Source: JAHJQZ01 sp963676075
GTDB taxonomy: Bacteria; Pseudomonadota; Alphaproteobacteria; Rhizobiales; Devosiaceae
Direction of reading: 5' to 3'
NCBI GenBank assembly: GCA_963676075.2
Contig: CAXXNZ010000005.1
Coordinates: 4,904 to 68,903 of the forward strand
Length of the DNA: 64,000 nucleotides
Part shown: positions 27,279-36,687 of the stretch, one piece after another
How the letters are laid out: each line of letters begins with the position of its first letter
Position numbering within the stretch: position 1 is the first letter of the stretch
The notes under the pieces: generated by a model
The model's input: the letters and a program-made list of their open reading frames with translations, nothing else
Databases searched by the model: none
Told to the model about the DNA's origin: nothing
Program-made: the position numbers and the translations under genes

Positions 27279-27370
27279 AGAAGAAATGAATCGGCGTGCT
27301 TTGCGGCCCAGCGCCTGCCGAATGATCCATCTGCCGCTTCCTCCTCCCACGCGGCGACAAAGGACACGAA

Positions 27371-29800
27371 ATGACAGAAATTGAGAGCACTGGTTCGGGT
27401 GGTTTCGATAGGGACAGGGTTTATCCGGTCCTCCCGCTCCGTGACATCGTCGTTTTCCCCGGCATGATCGTGCCGCTGTTCGTCGGCCGCGAGAAATCGG
27501 TCAAGGCGCTCGAAGAAGTGATGCGCGACGACAAGCACATCCTCATCGTCACCCAGAAAGATGCGCAGAACGACGATCCGACCCCCGACGAGATTTACGA
27601 GAACGGCACCATTGCGTCCGTTCTGCAGTTGCTGAAGCTCCCGGACGGCACCGTCAAGGTGCTGGTCGAAGGGCTGAAGCGCGCCAAGGTCGACCGCTAT
27701 CTGCAGACCGACGACTATTTCGAAGCCGAGGCGCTCATTCTCGAAGAGCCCGCGGACGACGAAACCGAGCTTGAGGCCCTGGCCCGCTCGGCGGTCAGCG
27801 AGTTCGACAATTACATCAAGCTCAACAAGAAGATTTCGGCTGAAGTGGCCGGCGCGGTCAAGCAGATCGAGGATCCGTCCAAGCTCGCTGACACCATCGC
27901 CAGCCACCTTGCCGTCAAGATCGAGGACAAGGAGAAGCTTCTCGCCGCCGTTTCGGTGATCGAGCGCTTCGAGCTGATCCTGATGATGATGGAAGGCGAG
28001 ATCGGCGTTCTTCAGGTGGAAAAGCGCATCCGCTCGCGCGTCAAGCGCCAGATGGAGAAGACCCAGCGCGAGTACTATCTCAACGAGCAGATGAAGGCGA
28101 TCCAGCGCGAACTCGGCGATGGCGAGGAAGGTGCGGGCGAAATCGCCGAGCTCGAAGAGCGCATCAAGAAGACCAAGCTGACCAAGGAAGCGCGGGTCAA
28201 GGCCGACGCCGAGATGAAAAAGCTCAAGCAGATGTCGCCGATGTCTGCCGAGGCGACGGTCGTCAGGAATTATCTCGACTGGCTGCTGACCATTCCGTGG
28301 AAGAAGAAGTCCAAGATCAAGAAGGATCTCAACCTCGCCCAGGAAGTGCTGGACGCCGATCACTATGGCCTCGAGAAGGTCAAGGACCGCATCGTCGAGT
28401 ACCTTGCCGTGCAGAATCGCACCGGCCAGCTCAAGGGCCCGATCCTGTGCCTCGTCGGTCCTCCGGGCGTCGGCAAGACCTCGCTCGGCAAGTCGATCGC
28501 CAAGGCGACCGGCCGCACCTTCGTGCGCATGTCGCTCGGCGGCGTGCGTGACGAGGCCGAGATCCGTGGCCACAGGCGCACCTATATCGGCTCGATGCCC
28601 GGCAAGGTCATCCAGTCGATGAAGAAGGCCGGCAAGTCCAACCCGCTGTTCCTGCTCGACGAGATCGACAAGATGGGCATGGATTTCCGTGGCGATCCGA
28701 GCTCGGCGCTGCTCGAAGTGCTCGATCCGGAACAGAACAACACGTTCAACGACCACTATCTCGAGGTCGATTACGACCTCTCGGACGTGATGTTCGTCAC
28801 CACGGCCAACACGCTCAACATTCCGGGTCCGCTGATGGACCGTATGGAGATCATTCGCCTGTCCGGTTACACCGAAGAGGAGAAAAAGGAGATCGCCAAG
28901 CGCCACCTGATGCCGGAAACTCTCGGCGAGAATGGTCTGAAATCGGAAGAGTTCATCCTGCCCGACGAGGCCCTGGTCACCGTCATTCAGCGCTATACGC
29001 GTGAGGCGGGCGTCCGCAACCTCAAGCGTGAGCTTTCAAAGCTCATGCGCAAGGCGGTCAAGGACCTGACGCTTTCCGGCGAGAAGGCGATCGAGATCGA
29101 TGCCAAGCGTATCGAGGACTATCTCGGTCCGGCACCGTTCCGGCATGGCGAGATCGATGACGAGCCCAAGGTTGGCGTCGTCACGGGTCTGGCCTGGACG
29201 CCGGTTGGCGGCGAACTGCTGACCATCGAAGGCGTCATCACGCCCGGCAAGGGGCGCATGGGCGTCACTGGCAACCTCAAGGACGTGATGAAGGAATCGA
29301 TCACCGCCGCGACGGCCTATGTGAAGTCGCGTTCGGTCGATTTCGGCATCAAGCCGCCGATGTTCGACACCCGCGACATCCACGTGCACGTGCCGGAAGG
29401 CGCGACGCCGAAGGATGGCCCGTCTGCCGGCATCGCCATGGCCACCGCCATCACCTCGATGATGACCGGCATTCCGGTCCGGCACGATCTGGCCATGACC
29501 GGCGAGATCACGCTGAGGGGTCGTGTCCTGCCGATCGGCGGTCTCAAGGAAAAACTGCTGGCGGCCCATCGCGGCGGCATCAAGACGGTCCTCATCCCCG
29601 AGGAGAACGTCAAGGACCTGCAGGATATCCCGGAAGCGGTGAAGACCGAGATGGAGATCATCCCGGTCGAGCGCATGGACGACGTGCTGAAATATGCCCT
29701 GGTCCGCAGCCTCGAACCGATCGAGTGGGAGTTCGAGGAAACGCCGGCCAAGAAGCCGGACCTCGATGCCGACGAGGCAGGAGCCGGCCTGGCGCATTAG
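27371..29800 (+). CDS. lon: ATP-dependent Lon protease
   Basis: The product is 809 aa. The substrate-binding LON domain opens YPVLPLRDIVVFPGMIVPLFVGREKS. The AAA+ domain has GPPGVGKTSL and FLLDEIDKMGMDF. The protease domain has catalytic Ser in KDGPSAGIAMATA (about 680) and Lys in GGLKEKLLAAHRGG. It degrades misfolded and regulatory proteins. The heat-shock promoter lies about 95 bases upstream. It normally stands next to hupB in proteobacteria; here four kilobases of tet genes intervene. Confidence 0.97.
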   Translation: MTEIESTGSGGFDRDRVYPVLPLRDIVVFPGMIVPLFVGREKSVKALEEVMRDDKHILIVTQKDAQNDDPTPDEIYENGTIASVLQLLKLPDGTVKVLVEGLKRAKVDRYLQTDDYFEAEALILEEPADDETELEALARSAVSEFDNYIKLNKKISAEVAGAVKQIEDPSKLADTIASHLAVKIEDKEKLLAAVSVIERFELILMMMEGEIGVLQVEKRIRSRVKRQMEKTQREYYLNEQMKAIQRELGDGEEGAGEIAELEERIKKTKLTKEARVKADAEMKKLKQMSPMSAEATVVRNYLDWLLTIPWKKKSKIKKDLNLAQEVLDADHYGLEKVKDRIVEYLAVQNRTGQLKGPILCLVGPPGVGKTSLGKSIAKATGRTFVRMSLGGVRDEAEIRGHRRTYIGSMPGKVIQSMKKAGKSNPLFLLDEIDKMGMDFRGDPSSALLEVLDPEQNNTFNDHYLEVDYDLSDVMFVTTANTLNIPGPLMDRMEIIRLSGYTEEEKKEIAKRHLMPETLGENGLKSEEFILPDEALVTVIQRYTREAGVRNLKRELSKLMRKAVKDLTLSGEKAIEIDAKRIEDYLGPAPFRHGEIDDEPKVGVVTGLAWTPVGGELLTIEGVITPGKGRMGVTGNLKDVMKESITAATAYVKSRSVDFGIKPPMFDTRDIHVHVPEGATPKDGPSAGIAMATAITSMMTGIPVRHDLAMTGEITLRGRVLPIGGLKEKLLAAHRGGIKTVLIPEENVKDLQDIPEAVKTEMEIIPVERMDDVLKYALVRSLEPIEWEFEETPAKKPDLDADEAGAGLAH

Positions 29801-29826
29801 CGCGCCAATATCTCAGTGAGTTTCAG

Positions 29827-29850
29827 CGGCGCCCCAAGGGGCGCCGTTTT
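29827..29850 (+). terminator. Rho-independent terminator after lon
   Basis: The stem CGGCGCCCC/GGGGCGCCG, with a minimal loop, is followed by TTTT, 27 bases past the lon stop. Confidence 0.85.
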
Positions 29851-29868
29851 CGCTTTGGCGGGTAGGCG

Positions 29869-30486
29869 TCAGCTTTTCTGGCGCATGGCGTCGAGACCGG
29901 TGACAATCATTTCAAGGCCGGCAGTGAAGGCGGCGTCGCGGCCACCTTCCTGCATGGCGGTCAGGCTGGCTTCGAACGCCGGTAGTCGCCCGTCCGTCAG
30001 GGTCTCCGCCTTGTCCCAGCCAAGGCCATGTTCCTCGTCTGCCTGCTGGTCGATGACGCTGCCCAGCACAAAGGCATTGATCGTCAGCAGCGCTTGCATG
30101 GCGATGAGCGGCGAAAAGCCTGCGCCACACAACAGCGTAATCTGCGCGTCGGTCTGGCCGAGCTGGTCATGCGAGGGCGGAGCACCGGCATGGACACGCC
30201 CGCCGTCACGATGGGCGAGCAGCGCCCTGCGAATGCTTTCTCCATAAGACACAAGAAACACCCGCCAGTCGTCGCCTGCGCGCGGCGTGGCCGCGGCATG
30301 GTGGGGGGCCAGAATGCTCTCATCTATTGCATCAAAAAGCGCCCGCTTGTTCTTGAAATGCCAATACAGCGCCGGCTGTTTGACCCCCAGTCGCTCCGCA
30401 AGCCGGCGTGTGGTGAGATTGTCGTAGCCGACCTCATCCAGCAGCGCGATTGCTTCCGTGACGATCTTTTTTCGCTCGATAGCCAT
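29869..30486 (-). CDS. tetR: Tetracycline repressor-class regulator
   Basis: The product is 205 aa. The N-terminal HTH IVTEAIALLDEVGYDNLTTRRLAERLGVKQPALYWHFKNKRALFDAI matches class TetR closely, including the QPALYWHFKNKR recognition helix. The C-terminal TetR_C domain is present, with DQQADEEHGLGWDKAETLTDGRLPAFEAS. It is divergent from a tetA-like gene, across three tetO-like palindromes it is expected to bind. It should repress that efflux gene and itself until an inducer binds. Whether the inducer is tetracycline cannot be read from the sequence. Confidence 0.9.
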   Translation of the reverse strand: MAIERKKIVTEAIALLDEVGYDNLTTRRLAERLGVKQPALYWHFKNKRALFDAIDESILAPHHAAATPRAGDDWRVFLVSYGESIRRALLAHRDGGRVHAGAPPSHDQLGQTDAQITLLCGAGFSPLIAMQALLTINAFVLGSVIDQQADEEHGLGWDKAETLTDGRLPAFEASLTAMQEGGRDAAFTAGLEMIVTGLDAMRQKS

Positions 30487-30501
30487 GCCACCCTCTTGAA
30501 T

Positions 30502-30514
30502 TTATCATCGATAA
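30502..30514. promoter_or_regulatory. TetR operator box 1
   Basis: The palindrome TTATCATCGATAA, whose inner TATCATCGATA differs from classical tetO (TATCATTGATA) by one base. It is the box nearest to tetR. Confidence 0.8.
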
Positions 30515-30520
30515 GCATAT

Positions 30521-30533
30521 TTATCGCCGATAA
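30521..30533. promoter_or_regulatory. TetR operator box 2
   Basis: TTATCGCCGATAA keeps the TTATC...GATAA arms but has a different centre, so it is probably weaker. It is centred 19 bases from box 1. Confidence 0.65.
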
Positions 30534-30538
30534 GTAAC

Positions 30539-30551
30539 TTATCATCGATAA
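30539..30551. promoter_or_regulatory. TetR operator box 3
   Basis: TTATCATCGATAA is identical to box 1 and centred 18 bases from box 2. It lies 22 bases before the tetA GTG. Confidence 0.8.
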
Positions 30552-30573
30552 ATCATACAGGCGGAGCGGTACC

Positions 30574-31776
30574 GTGAACAAGGCTTTCCTCGTCATTCTC
30601 GTTACGATTGGCATCGACGCCGTCGGTGGCGGCCTCATATTCCCCATTCTCCCCGACCTGCTGACCGAGGTCGCCGGCAGCACCGATTTCGGTTGGCTCT
30701 ACGGGGCGATGATTACTGCCTTTTCCATCGTGCAGTTCGTCTTCGCTCCTGTTTTGGGAGCGATCAGTGACCGCTACGGACGCCGGCCGATCATTCTGCT
30801 GTCACTTGCCGGCGGTTTTATCGACTATCTGCTGATGACCCTGTCGCCCTGGGGATGGCTGCTGGTCGTCGGACGTACAATCGCCGGGCTGACCAGCGCC
30901 AGCATGGGTGTCGCAACCGCCTATGTCACCGACATCACCGCCGAAAAAGATCGCGCCAGCCGGTTTGGCACCATGGGTGCGGTGATGGGCGCCGGCTTCA
31001 TGCTCGGGCCGATGCTGGGCGGCGTACTTGCCTTGGGCTGGCTGCGCTCGCCCTTCCTGTTCGCCGCCGTGTTGAGCGGGCTCAACTTCGTCATGGCGTT
31101 GTTCGTGCTGCCCGAATCTCAAAAACGCGGCGCTGCGGACGAGACGCCGGCCCCGCTCGATCTCAAGCAGCTCAATCCGCTTGCCGCCCTTGTCTGGATC
31201 GGCGGACTAAAGCAAATCATGCCGCTGGCCGGACTGTTCTTCATCATCAACATCATCGCCGTGGTGCCGGGCACGATCTGGGCACTCTACGGCATCGATC
31301 GCTTCGGCTGGACGCCGCTTGAGATCGGCCTGTCCATGTCGGTGTTCGGCGTTGGCATGATGCTGTCGCAGGCATTCGCGACCGGGTGGTTCACGCGCCG
31401 CTTCGGTGATTTCAACACGGTTCTGTTCGGCATGGGCTTCGACACGCTTGCGTTCGTGCTGATGGGCCTGGCCGACCAGAGCTGGATGGGCTTTGCCCTC
31501 GCGCCGGTCCTTGCCCTTGGCGGCATCATCATGCCGGCGCTGCAATCGATGGTCACAAGCGCCACCCCGGACGGACAGCAGGGAAAGGTGCAGGGGATCC
31601 TGACCAGTCTTGGCAGCGTTGCCTCCGTGATCGGGCCGGTGGTGTGCACGGCAGTCTATTTTTCAACGCACACCACCATGCCGGGCACGGTATGGCTCGT
31701 GGCCGCCGGACTCTACGTCGTGGTCCTGTTGTCGGTGACCGCTGCCAGATCGAGGTTTGTTCCTGCCTCGGCGTGA
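30574..31776 (+). CDS. tetA: TetA-type major facilitator efflux pump
   Basis: The product is 400 aa, with 12 predicted membrane segments. It opens NKAFLVILVTIGIDAVGGGLIFPILPDLL; motif A is GAISDRYGRRP in loop 2-3, and TAYVTDIT plus GFMLGPMLGG follow as in TetA drug:H+ antiporters. The start is GTG 30574 behind GGCGGAGCGG. It is controlled by the divergent tetR. The sequence is a distant member of the Tet(A) group rather than a known resistance allele; substrates may include tetracyclines or other drugs. Confidence 0.9.
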   Translation: MNKAFLVILVTIGIDAVGGGLIFPILPDLLTEVAGSTDFGWLYGAMITAFSIVQFVFAPVLGAISDRYGRRPIILLSLAGGFIDYLLMTLSPWGWLLVVGRTIAGLTSASMGVATAYVTDITAEKDRASRFGTMGAVMGAGFMLGPMLGGVLALGWLRSPFLFAAVLSGLNFVMALFVLPESQKRGAADETPAPLDLKQLNPLAALVWIGGLKQIMPLAGLFFIINIIAVVPGTIWALYGIDRFGWTPLEIGLSMSVFGVGMMLSQAFATGWFTRRFGDFNTVLFGMGFDTLAFVLMGLADQSWMGFALAPVLALGGIIMPALQSMVTSATPDGQQGKVQGILTSLGSVASVIGPVVCTAVYFSTHTTMPGTVWLVAAGLYVVVLLSVTAARSRFVPASA

Positions 31777-32063
31777 AAGCCCTGGCCTATGGGCTGGTTT
31801 GCAACGGCGTCCGAACGGGCGCCGTTCGCGTCTGCGACAAATTGAAATTCCCGCTAGCAAATGAATTTATAAGCCACTACATCCGTTTGCAGCGGTGTTG
31901 TGGGCCTTGAAACCCGCGCCGCTTCATCGTTTTCGCCTGCCTGCCTGCGCGGACTGTCGTGCCGCTGCCGTGTTTTGTCAGCTCTGGCTGTCAGGGCAAA
32001 CCAAGTGTCAACCGGTGCGTGCGCACCCTTGCCGGCCATACCCGCGCGGCCCCGGAGATCGTC

Positions 32064-33293
32064 ATGAACAAGGCACTTGTCGTCATACTTGCCGCCGTGA
32101 CGCTGGATGCCGTGGGTATCGGCCTGATCTTCCCGATTCTGCCGGCGCTTCTGCGCGATGTCGGGCATACGACCGAGGTCGCGACGCTGCTCGGGCTGAT
32201 GATGGCGATCTATTCGGCCTGCCAGTTCCTGTTCTCGCCGGTGCTCGGCGTGCTCAGCGACCGTTTCGGGCGCCGGCCGGTGCTGTTGGTCTCGCTCGGT
32301 GGCGCTGCCATCGACTATCTGATCATGGCATTTGCGCCGCACCTGTGGATCCTTGTCATCGGACGGGCCGTTTCGGGCATCACCAGCGCCAACATGGCGG
32401 TGGCGACGGCCTATATCACCGATATTTCCACTGAACAGGAGCGTGCCAAGCGCTTCGGCCTGTTCCACGCCACCTTCGGCATCGGCTTCATCATCGGCCC
32501 GGTACTTGGCGGACTGCTCGGCGATATCTGGGTCCGCGCGCCATTCCTCGCGGCGGCGGCGCTCAATGGCATCAACCTGCTGCTGGCGCTGTTCGTTTTG
32601 CCCGAATCCCGAAAGGGGCAGGCGGGGGCTCGCTTCGATTTGCAGACGCTCAACCCGTTCAAGCCACTGAAATGGGCGCTGACCTTCAAGGCGCTGCTGC
32701 CGTTTCTGGCGATTTACGTCATCATGAACTTCGTCGGCACCATGTACGGAACGATCTGGGCCCTGTTCTCCGAGGATGTATTCGCCTGGACCGGCACGAC
32801 AATCGGGCTGTCGCTTGCAACATTCGGCGTTTTTCATGCCGGAGCGCAGGCTTTCCTGACCGGGCCGGCCGTGAAGCTGCTCGGGCAGCGCTGGGCGCTG
32901 CTGGTCGGCATGGCATGCGAAGTGCTGGCTCTTTTCCTTCTTGGCACTGCGGTGCATGGCTGGGTGTTGTTCGCGATGGCGCCGTTGTTCGCGCTGGGCG
33001 GCATCGGGATGCCAGCGTTGCAATCGCTCACCACGAGCCAGGTCGATGCCGACCGCCAGGGGCAATTGCAGGGTGTTCTGGCGAGCCTGGTCAGCCTCAG
33101 CGCCGTTTTCGGTCCGCTGTTCTTCAGCACGGTCTATTTCGCCGTTCGCGGCGACTGGCCGGGCCTGACCTGGATCATCGGTGGCGTCATATACCTGCTG
33201 GCGCTGCCCTTCATGCTGGGCGTCACGCGGCGGCCGGCGGCGCCTCTGCCCCCCGTTCCGCCGGTTCCACCAGTGCCTCCGGTGCGGGTTTAG
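32064..33293 (+). CDS. Second TetA-type major facilitator efflux pump
   Basis: The product is 409 aa and a paralogue of the preceding gene: MNKALVVILAAVTLDAVGIGLIFPILPALLRD, motif A GVLSDRFGRRP, TAYITDISTE and GIGFIIGPVLGG. It ends in a Pro-rich tail (PPVPPVPPVPPVRV). The gap from the first tetA is 287 bases without a tetO-like box, so it may have its own promoter or be read through. ATG 32064 was chosen because the membrane segment starts there. Two tandem Tet-like pumps suggest duplication or joint capture. Confidence 0.88.
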   Translation: MNKALVVILAAVTLDAVGIGLIFPILPALLRDVGHTTEVATLLGLMMAIYSACQFLFSPVLGVLSDRFGRRPVLLVSLGGAAIDYLIMAFAPHLWILVIGRAVSGITSANMAVATAYITDISTEQERAKRFGLFHATFGIGFIIGPVLGGLLGDIWVRAPFLAAAALNGINLLLALFVLPESRKGQAGARFDLQTLNPFKPLKWALTFKALLPFLAIYVIMNFVGTMYGTIWALFSEDVFAWTGTTIGLSLATFGVFHAGAQAFLTGPAVKLLGQRWALLVGMACEVLALFLLGTAVHGWVLFAMAPLFALGGIGMPALQSLTTSQVDADRQGQLQGVLASLVSLSAVFGPLFFSTVYFAVRGDWPGLTWIIGGVIYLLALPFMLGVTRRPAAPLPPVPPVPPVPPVRV

Positions 33294-33615
33294 GTTTCGG
33301 TTCTCGCGTTGGCACAACACGGCTGACTCGGATGGGAAACCGCCGGGGCACTGTGCTTGCGCCGATGCCGCAGCGCCTTTTCTCGAGCTACCGAACACCC
33401 GTAGTGTGTTTTGTGAAGGGCATGACGGGGCTGCGACACATGCCGGCCAGAGCGAAAATTCAGCGTCGTTTTGCCCGGTTTCCACCGCCCTAAGGGGTTT
33501 TGAAACGCTGATTTTGCTGAAACGCCCGGAAATCCTTGCCTTTTGGCCAGAATCGCAAAAATGTGACGGCGTTTTGCGAGGCTCCGCGCGGGCCGCACAA
33601 TTTCGAGGAACAATG
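33294..33615. other. Intergenic region upstream of hupB
   Basis: About 320 bases between the second pump gene and hupB. No RNA gene or repeat is seen. The hupB promoter should lie here but no strong sigma-70 pair was identified. The junction of the inserted tet module with the ancestral lon-hupB spacer probably lies in this stretch. Confidence 0.4.
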
Positions 33616-33888
33616 ATGAACAAGAACGATTTGACCACCGTCGTCGCCGACAAGTCCGGCTTGAGCAAAAGCCAGGCCGCCGAAGCTGTCGACGCAGTGT
33701 TCGAGGCAATTACCTCTGCCCTGAAGTCGGGCGACGAAGTGCGCCTGGTTGGTTTCGGTACCTTTGCCGTTTCCCAGCGCAAGGCCAGCAAGGGTCGCAA
33801 CCCAGCGACCGGTGCCGAGATCGATATCCCGGCGTCGAACCAGCCGAAGTTCAAGGCCGGCAAGGGCCTGAAGGACGCGCTGAACTAG
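33616..33888 (+). CDS. hupB: DNA-binding protein HU
   Basis: The product is 90 aa, the normal HU length. It opens NKNDLTTVVADKSGLSKSQAAEAVDAVFEAITSALKSGDEVRLVGFGTF, then the DNA-wrapping arm RKASKGRNPATGAEIDIPAS and the KFKAGKGLKDALN end. ATG 33616 is preferred over ATG 33613 for its spacing from GAGGA. HU is a nucleoid protein that bends DNA. Its position downstream of lon (after the tet insertion) agrees with the usual lon-hupB order. Confidence 0.96.
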   Translation: MNKNDLTTVVADKSGLSKSQAAEAVDAVFEAITSALKSGDEVRLVGFGTFAVSQRKASKGRNPATGAEIDIPASNQPKFKAGKGLKDALN

Positions 33889-34081
33889 CCTCGGCACGCG
33901 AAAAGACGCCGATTCGCCTTTTGGAAATGGGGTCGTCGAGACCGCATTTCCGGGCGAAGCGGTGCCATTTCGCTGCTGCGGATGTGCGCTCGCTCCAAGC
34001 CGGAGTGTCGGTGTATCCGGTGCGTAAACGAGCTGTGCGCGTGAAAGATCCTTTCCGTGTTCAGCAAAAACACCGGCCTTG

Positions 34082-34108
34082 AAGGGTCTTGCCACAGGCA
34101 AGGCCCTT
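34082..34108 (+). terminator. Hairpin downstream of hupB, possible terminator
   Basis: A 12-bp stem AAGGGTCTTGCC/GGCAAGGCCCTT (one wobble) has the loop ACA. Only a weak T-tract follows, so termination is possible but not certain. It lies about 200 bases after hupB and before tRNA-Val. The 340-base hupB-tRNA gap holds no gene. Confidence 0.5.
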
Positions 34109-34140
34109 TGGCGTATCGGGCCGGCATTGTGCCATGTCTC

Positions 34141-34169
34141 TTGACGGGCAGGGGCCTTGCACTTAGGTG
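34141..34169 (+). promoter_or_regulatory. Candidate sigma-70 promoter of tRNA-Val
   Basis: TTGACG (34141-34146), 17 bases and TAGGTG (34164-34169); the -10 is weak. The start would lie near 34176, about 53 bases before the tRNA. Confidence 0.45.
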
Positions 34170-34228
34170 ATGGCTGGCCGCGCGAGCGGCTGTTCAGGCG
34201 GTGCCGCATTGGCGCCGCGTCAGGTCGG

Positions 34229-34304
34229 GGGCGGTTAGCTCAGTTGGTAGAGCGCCACGTTTACACCGTGGATGTCGGCGGTTCGAGCCCGTCACCGCCC
34301 ACCA
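34229..34304 (+). tRNA. tRNA-Val (TAC anticodon)
   Basis: A 76-base tRNA. The acceptor stem GGGCGGT/ACCGCCC has discriminator A and encoded CCA. The anticodon stem CCACG/CGTGG has the loop TTTACAC, giving UAC. D-arm TAGCTCAGTTGGTAGAGC and T-arm GCGGTTCGAGCCCGT are standard. Confidence 0.97.
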
Positions 34305-34347
34305 GACATCAGATCCTTTTGCACAACCCATGCCGCGCGTCGGGGCC

Positions 34348-34986
34348 ATGACAAACGGCAGCGACCTCGAGGCCGAACTGCGCGCGCGTTTGCGCCTGAG
34401 AAGCTTTCCCGAATTCCACAATCTGCGCCTCTGGCTCGCCCATTCAGGCAGCGGACTCGGAGACCTTGCCGAACGGTGGAACGCTGGCGCGCCCTATTGG
34501 GGCTTTCCCTGGCCGGGCGGGCTGGCGCTGGCCGGATATCTTGTGGCGAATCCGGATCGCGTCCAGGGCCGGCATGTCGTCGATTTCGGAGCCGGATGCG
34601 GGCTTGTCGGCATCACGGCGCATTATTGCGGCGCTAAAAGCGTCAGTTTCCTTGAAACCGATGCGCTCGCCGCTGCGGCCGCCCGACTCAATGCCGGCGA
34701 AAACGGGCTTGAACCCGCCGACCTGACGCTGGAGACACTGGCGCCGAGCGATGTGGTGCTGGCCGGCGACATGTTTTACGACGCGGATGTTGCAAGCCGC
34801 AGCCTTGCGCGGTTGAGCGCCCTGACGGCGCGCGGAATCGATGTGCTCATCGGCGACCCGTATCGGCCCGATCTGCCTGTTGACCATTTGGTCGAACTTG
34901 CCAGGACGGATGTGCGCGAGGTCGGCGCGTCCGAGACGGCGCTGGCAGTCACGGCAGGCGTTTTTGCCTTGCGCTCGGACGCATGA
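34348..34986 (+). CDS. Class I SAM-dependent methyltransferase (ETFB lysine methyltransferase-like)
   Basis: The product is 212 aa. It shows APYWGFPWPGGLALAGYLVANPDRVQGRHVVDFGAGCGLVGITAHYCGA (motif I DFGAGCGLVG) and then SDVVLAGDMFYDADVA. The combination WPGG-x-ALA and GDMFYD is typical of METTL20/ETFB-KMT-like enzymes, which methylate lysines in the electron-transfer flavoprotein beta subunit. ATG 34348 is preferred; ATG 34330 is in frame. The target protein is inferred from motif similarity only. Confidence 0.8.
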   Translation: MTNGSDLEAELRARLRLRSFPEFHNLRLWLAHSGSGLGDLAERWNAGAPYWGFPWPGGLALAGYLVANPDRVQGRHVVDFGAGCGLVGITAHYCGAKSVSFLETDALAAAAARLNAGENGLEPADLTLETLAPSDVVLAGDMFYDADVASRSLARLSALTARGIDVLIGDPYRPDLPVDHLVELARTDVREVGASETALAVTAGVFALRSDA

Positions 34987-35212
34987 GACGAATCTGCATC
35001 CGTAGCTCGCACAAAAATGCATTTTGCCGGAATCGATGATGAAAATCACAGGCAGGGGGACCGCGTTGCCAGACCGGATGGCTGATCTTGCAAATGGATG
35101 AAAAAGTGTGATTCAGGCGGTCTTTGCAGGCAATGAGGGGGTTGATTTTCGCTTCGGACGAAGCCGCGAGTCGATAGCGTGACAACTATCTCGATTTGCT
35201 GGCGCAATGTGC

Positions 35213-35241
35213 TTGACTTGGTCCCGAGCGACGGCTAAACG
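35213..35241 (+). promoter_or_regulatory. Candidate sigma-70 promoter of tRNA-Asp
   Basis: TTGACT (35213-35218), 17 bases and TAAACG (35236-35241), giving a start near 35248, about 35 bases before the tRNA. Confidence 0.55.
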
Positions 35242-35282
35242 GACGCGACCTTTCGCGGTGCCAAGCATCGGCACGCGTCGGA

Positions 35283-35359
<77 letters not shown>

Positions 35360-35596
35360 GTCTCATTCCAAAAGATCTGGTGGGTTCGCCGCGTTGGCAT
35401 GACGCGGTTCTTCTGGCTGCGCATTCGCCTTTGCGTCTGTGGCGCCCTTGCACCCCTTGCATCAGCGAACCGTGACAATTTGCGCCGGAAAACCGGCCAT
35501 GGATGAACGGAAGCGAACCGATTTGCCGAGCGAACAGATTGACGTCCGCGCGCAAAAAAAACCAACATGCCCTCCGATTGAAGGAGGAACCAATCC

Positions 35597-36571
35597 ATGA
35601 TCCGCAAAACGATTTTCGCCGCGGCCGCACTTGCCGCCGCCGCGCTTGCCGGACCGGCCTTGGCTGCCGACTGGCCCAATGGCTCACTGCATGTTTATGT
35701 CGGATTTCCGGCAGGCTCGTCGCCCGACACCATTGCCCGCCTGATCGCCGAACCGCTGGCCGACGCGCTTGGACAGCCGGTCGTCGTCGAGAACAAGCCT
35801 GGCGCCGGCGGGGCCATCGGCGTGCAGCAGATGCTGGCGCACAAGGATGATGGACTGAGCTTCGGTGTCACCATCAACGGCCCGCTGACCACGGCGCCGC
35901 GCATGATCGCCGACTTGAGCTACGATCCGATGACCGATATCGCCCCGGTCTCGCTGATTGCCACCACGCCGCTGGTGCTGGCCGTCGCCGCCGATTTCCC
36001 GGCCGATTCGGTCGCCGATTTCATCGCCAAGGCCAAGGCGGCCCCGGGCGACATCAGCTACGGCTCGGTCGGCCACGGTTCGGGCGCGCACCTGACCGCC
36101 GAACTGTTCGCCTCCGAGGCGGGCATCGACATGCTGCACGTGCCATTCGCTTCCTACGCCGAGGTCACGACCTCGATCATGGGCGGCGAGATCGACGCCG
36201 GCTTCATGGCGCCGTCGGCGGCCCTGCCGCATGCGGAAGCCGGCAAGATGAAAATGCTCGGCATCACTTCGACGACGCCGTTCCCGCAGGTGCCCGACGT
36301 GCCGGTGATCGCCGGACAGGCCGGCATGCCGGCGGACTTCCGCGCCGAGCTGTGGGATGCCTTCATCGCGCCCGCTGGCACCGATCCTGCGGTGATCGAC
36401 AGGCTCAGCACCGAAATCACCATGATCCTCAATGATCAGGCTGTCGTCGACAAGCTCCTCGCCATCGGCTGGAAGGTCGAGAACGGCGGACCTCAGGTTC
36501 TGGCCGATCGCATCGCCACTGATACCGGCGTGTGGGGCAAGGTGCTCGACCGCATCGGCGTCGCCAAATAG
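35597..36571 (+). CDS. tctC: Tripartite tricarboxylate transporter solute-binding protein
   Basis: The product is 324 aa. A signal peptide (IRKTIFAAAALAAAALAGPALAA, cut near residue 24) precedes the Bug/TctC fold: VYVGFPAGSSPDTIARLIAEPLADALGQPVVVENKPGAGGAIGVQQM and later YGSVGHGSGAHLTAELFASEAGIDMLHVPF. It captures a carboxylate in the periplasm for the TctAB membrane part. SD AAGGAGG precedes ATG 35597. It starts about 240 bases after tRNA-Asp. The ligand is not determined; many Bug proteins bind aromatic acids, citrate or amino acids. Confidence 0.93.
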   Translation: MIRKTIFAAAALAAAALAGPALAADWPNGSLHVYVGFPAGSSPDTIARLIAEPLADALGQPVVVENKPGAGGAIGVQQMLAHKDDGLSFGVTINGPLTTAPRMIADLSYDPMTDIAPVSLIATTPLVLAVAADFPADSVADFIAKAKAAPGDISYGSVGHGSGAHLTAELFASEAGIDMLHVPFASYAEVTTSIMGGEIDAGFMAPSAALPHAEAGKMKMLGITSTTPFPQVPDVPVIAGQAGMPADFRAELWDAFIAPAGTDPAVIDRLSTEITMILNDQAVVDKLLAIGWKVENGGPQVLADRIATDTGVWGKVLDRIGVAK

Positions 36572-36687
36572 ACGCCCTGTTTCCGGGCCGCTGCGTCAGC
36601 TTATGGTTGCGCAGCGGCCTCTCTCTTGCCTGGTTGCGCTCGAGAGCGGATAACCGCAAAAAACGCAAAATGCTCTGAGGGTGGCCA

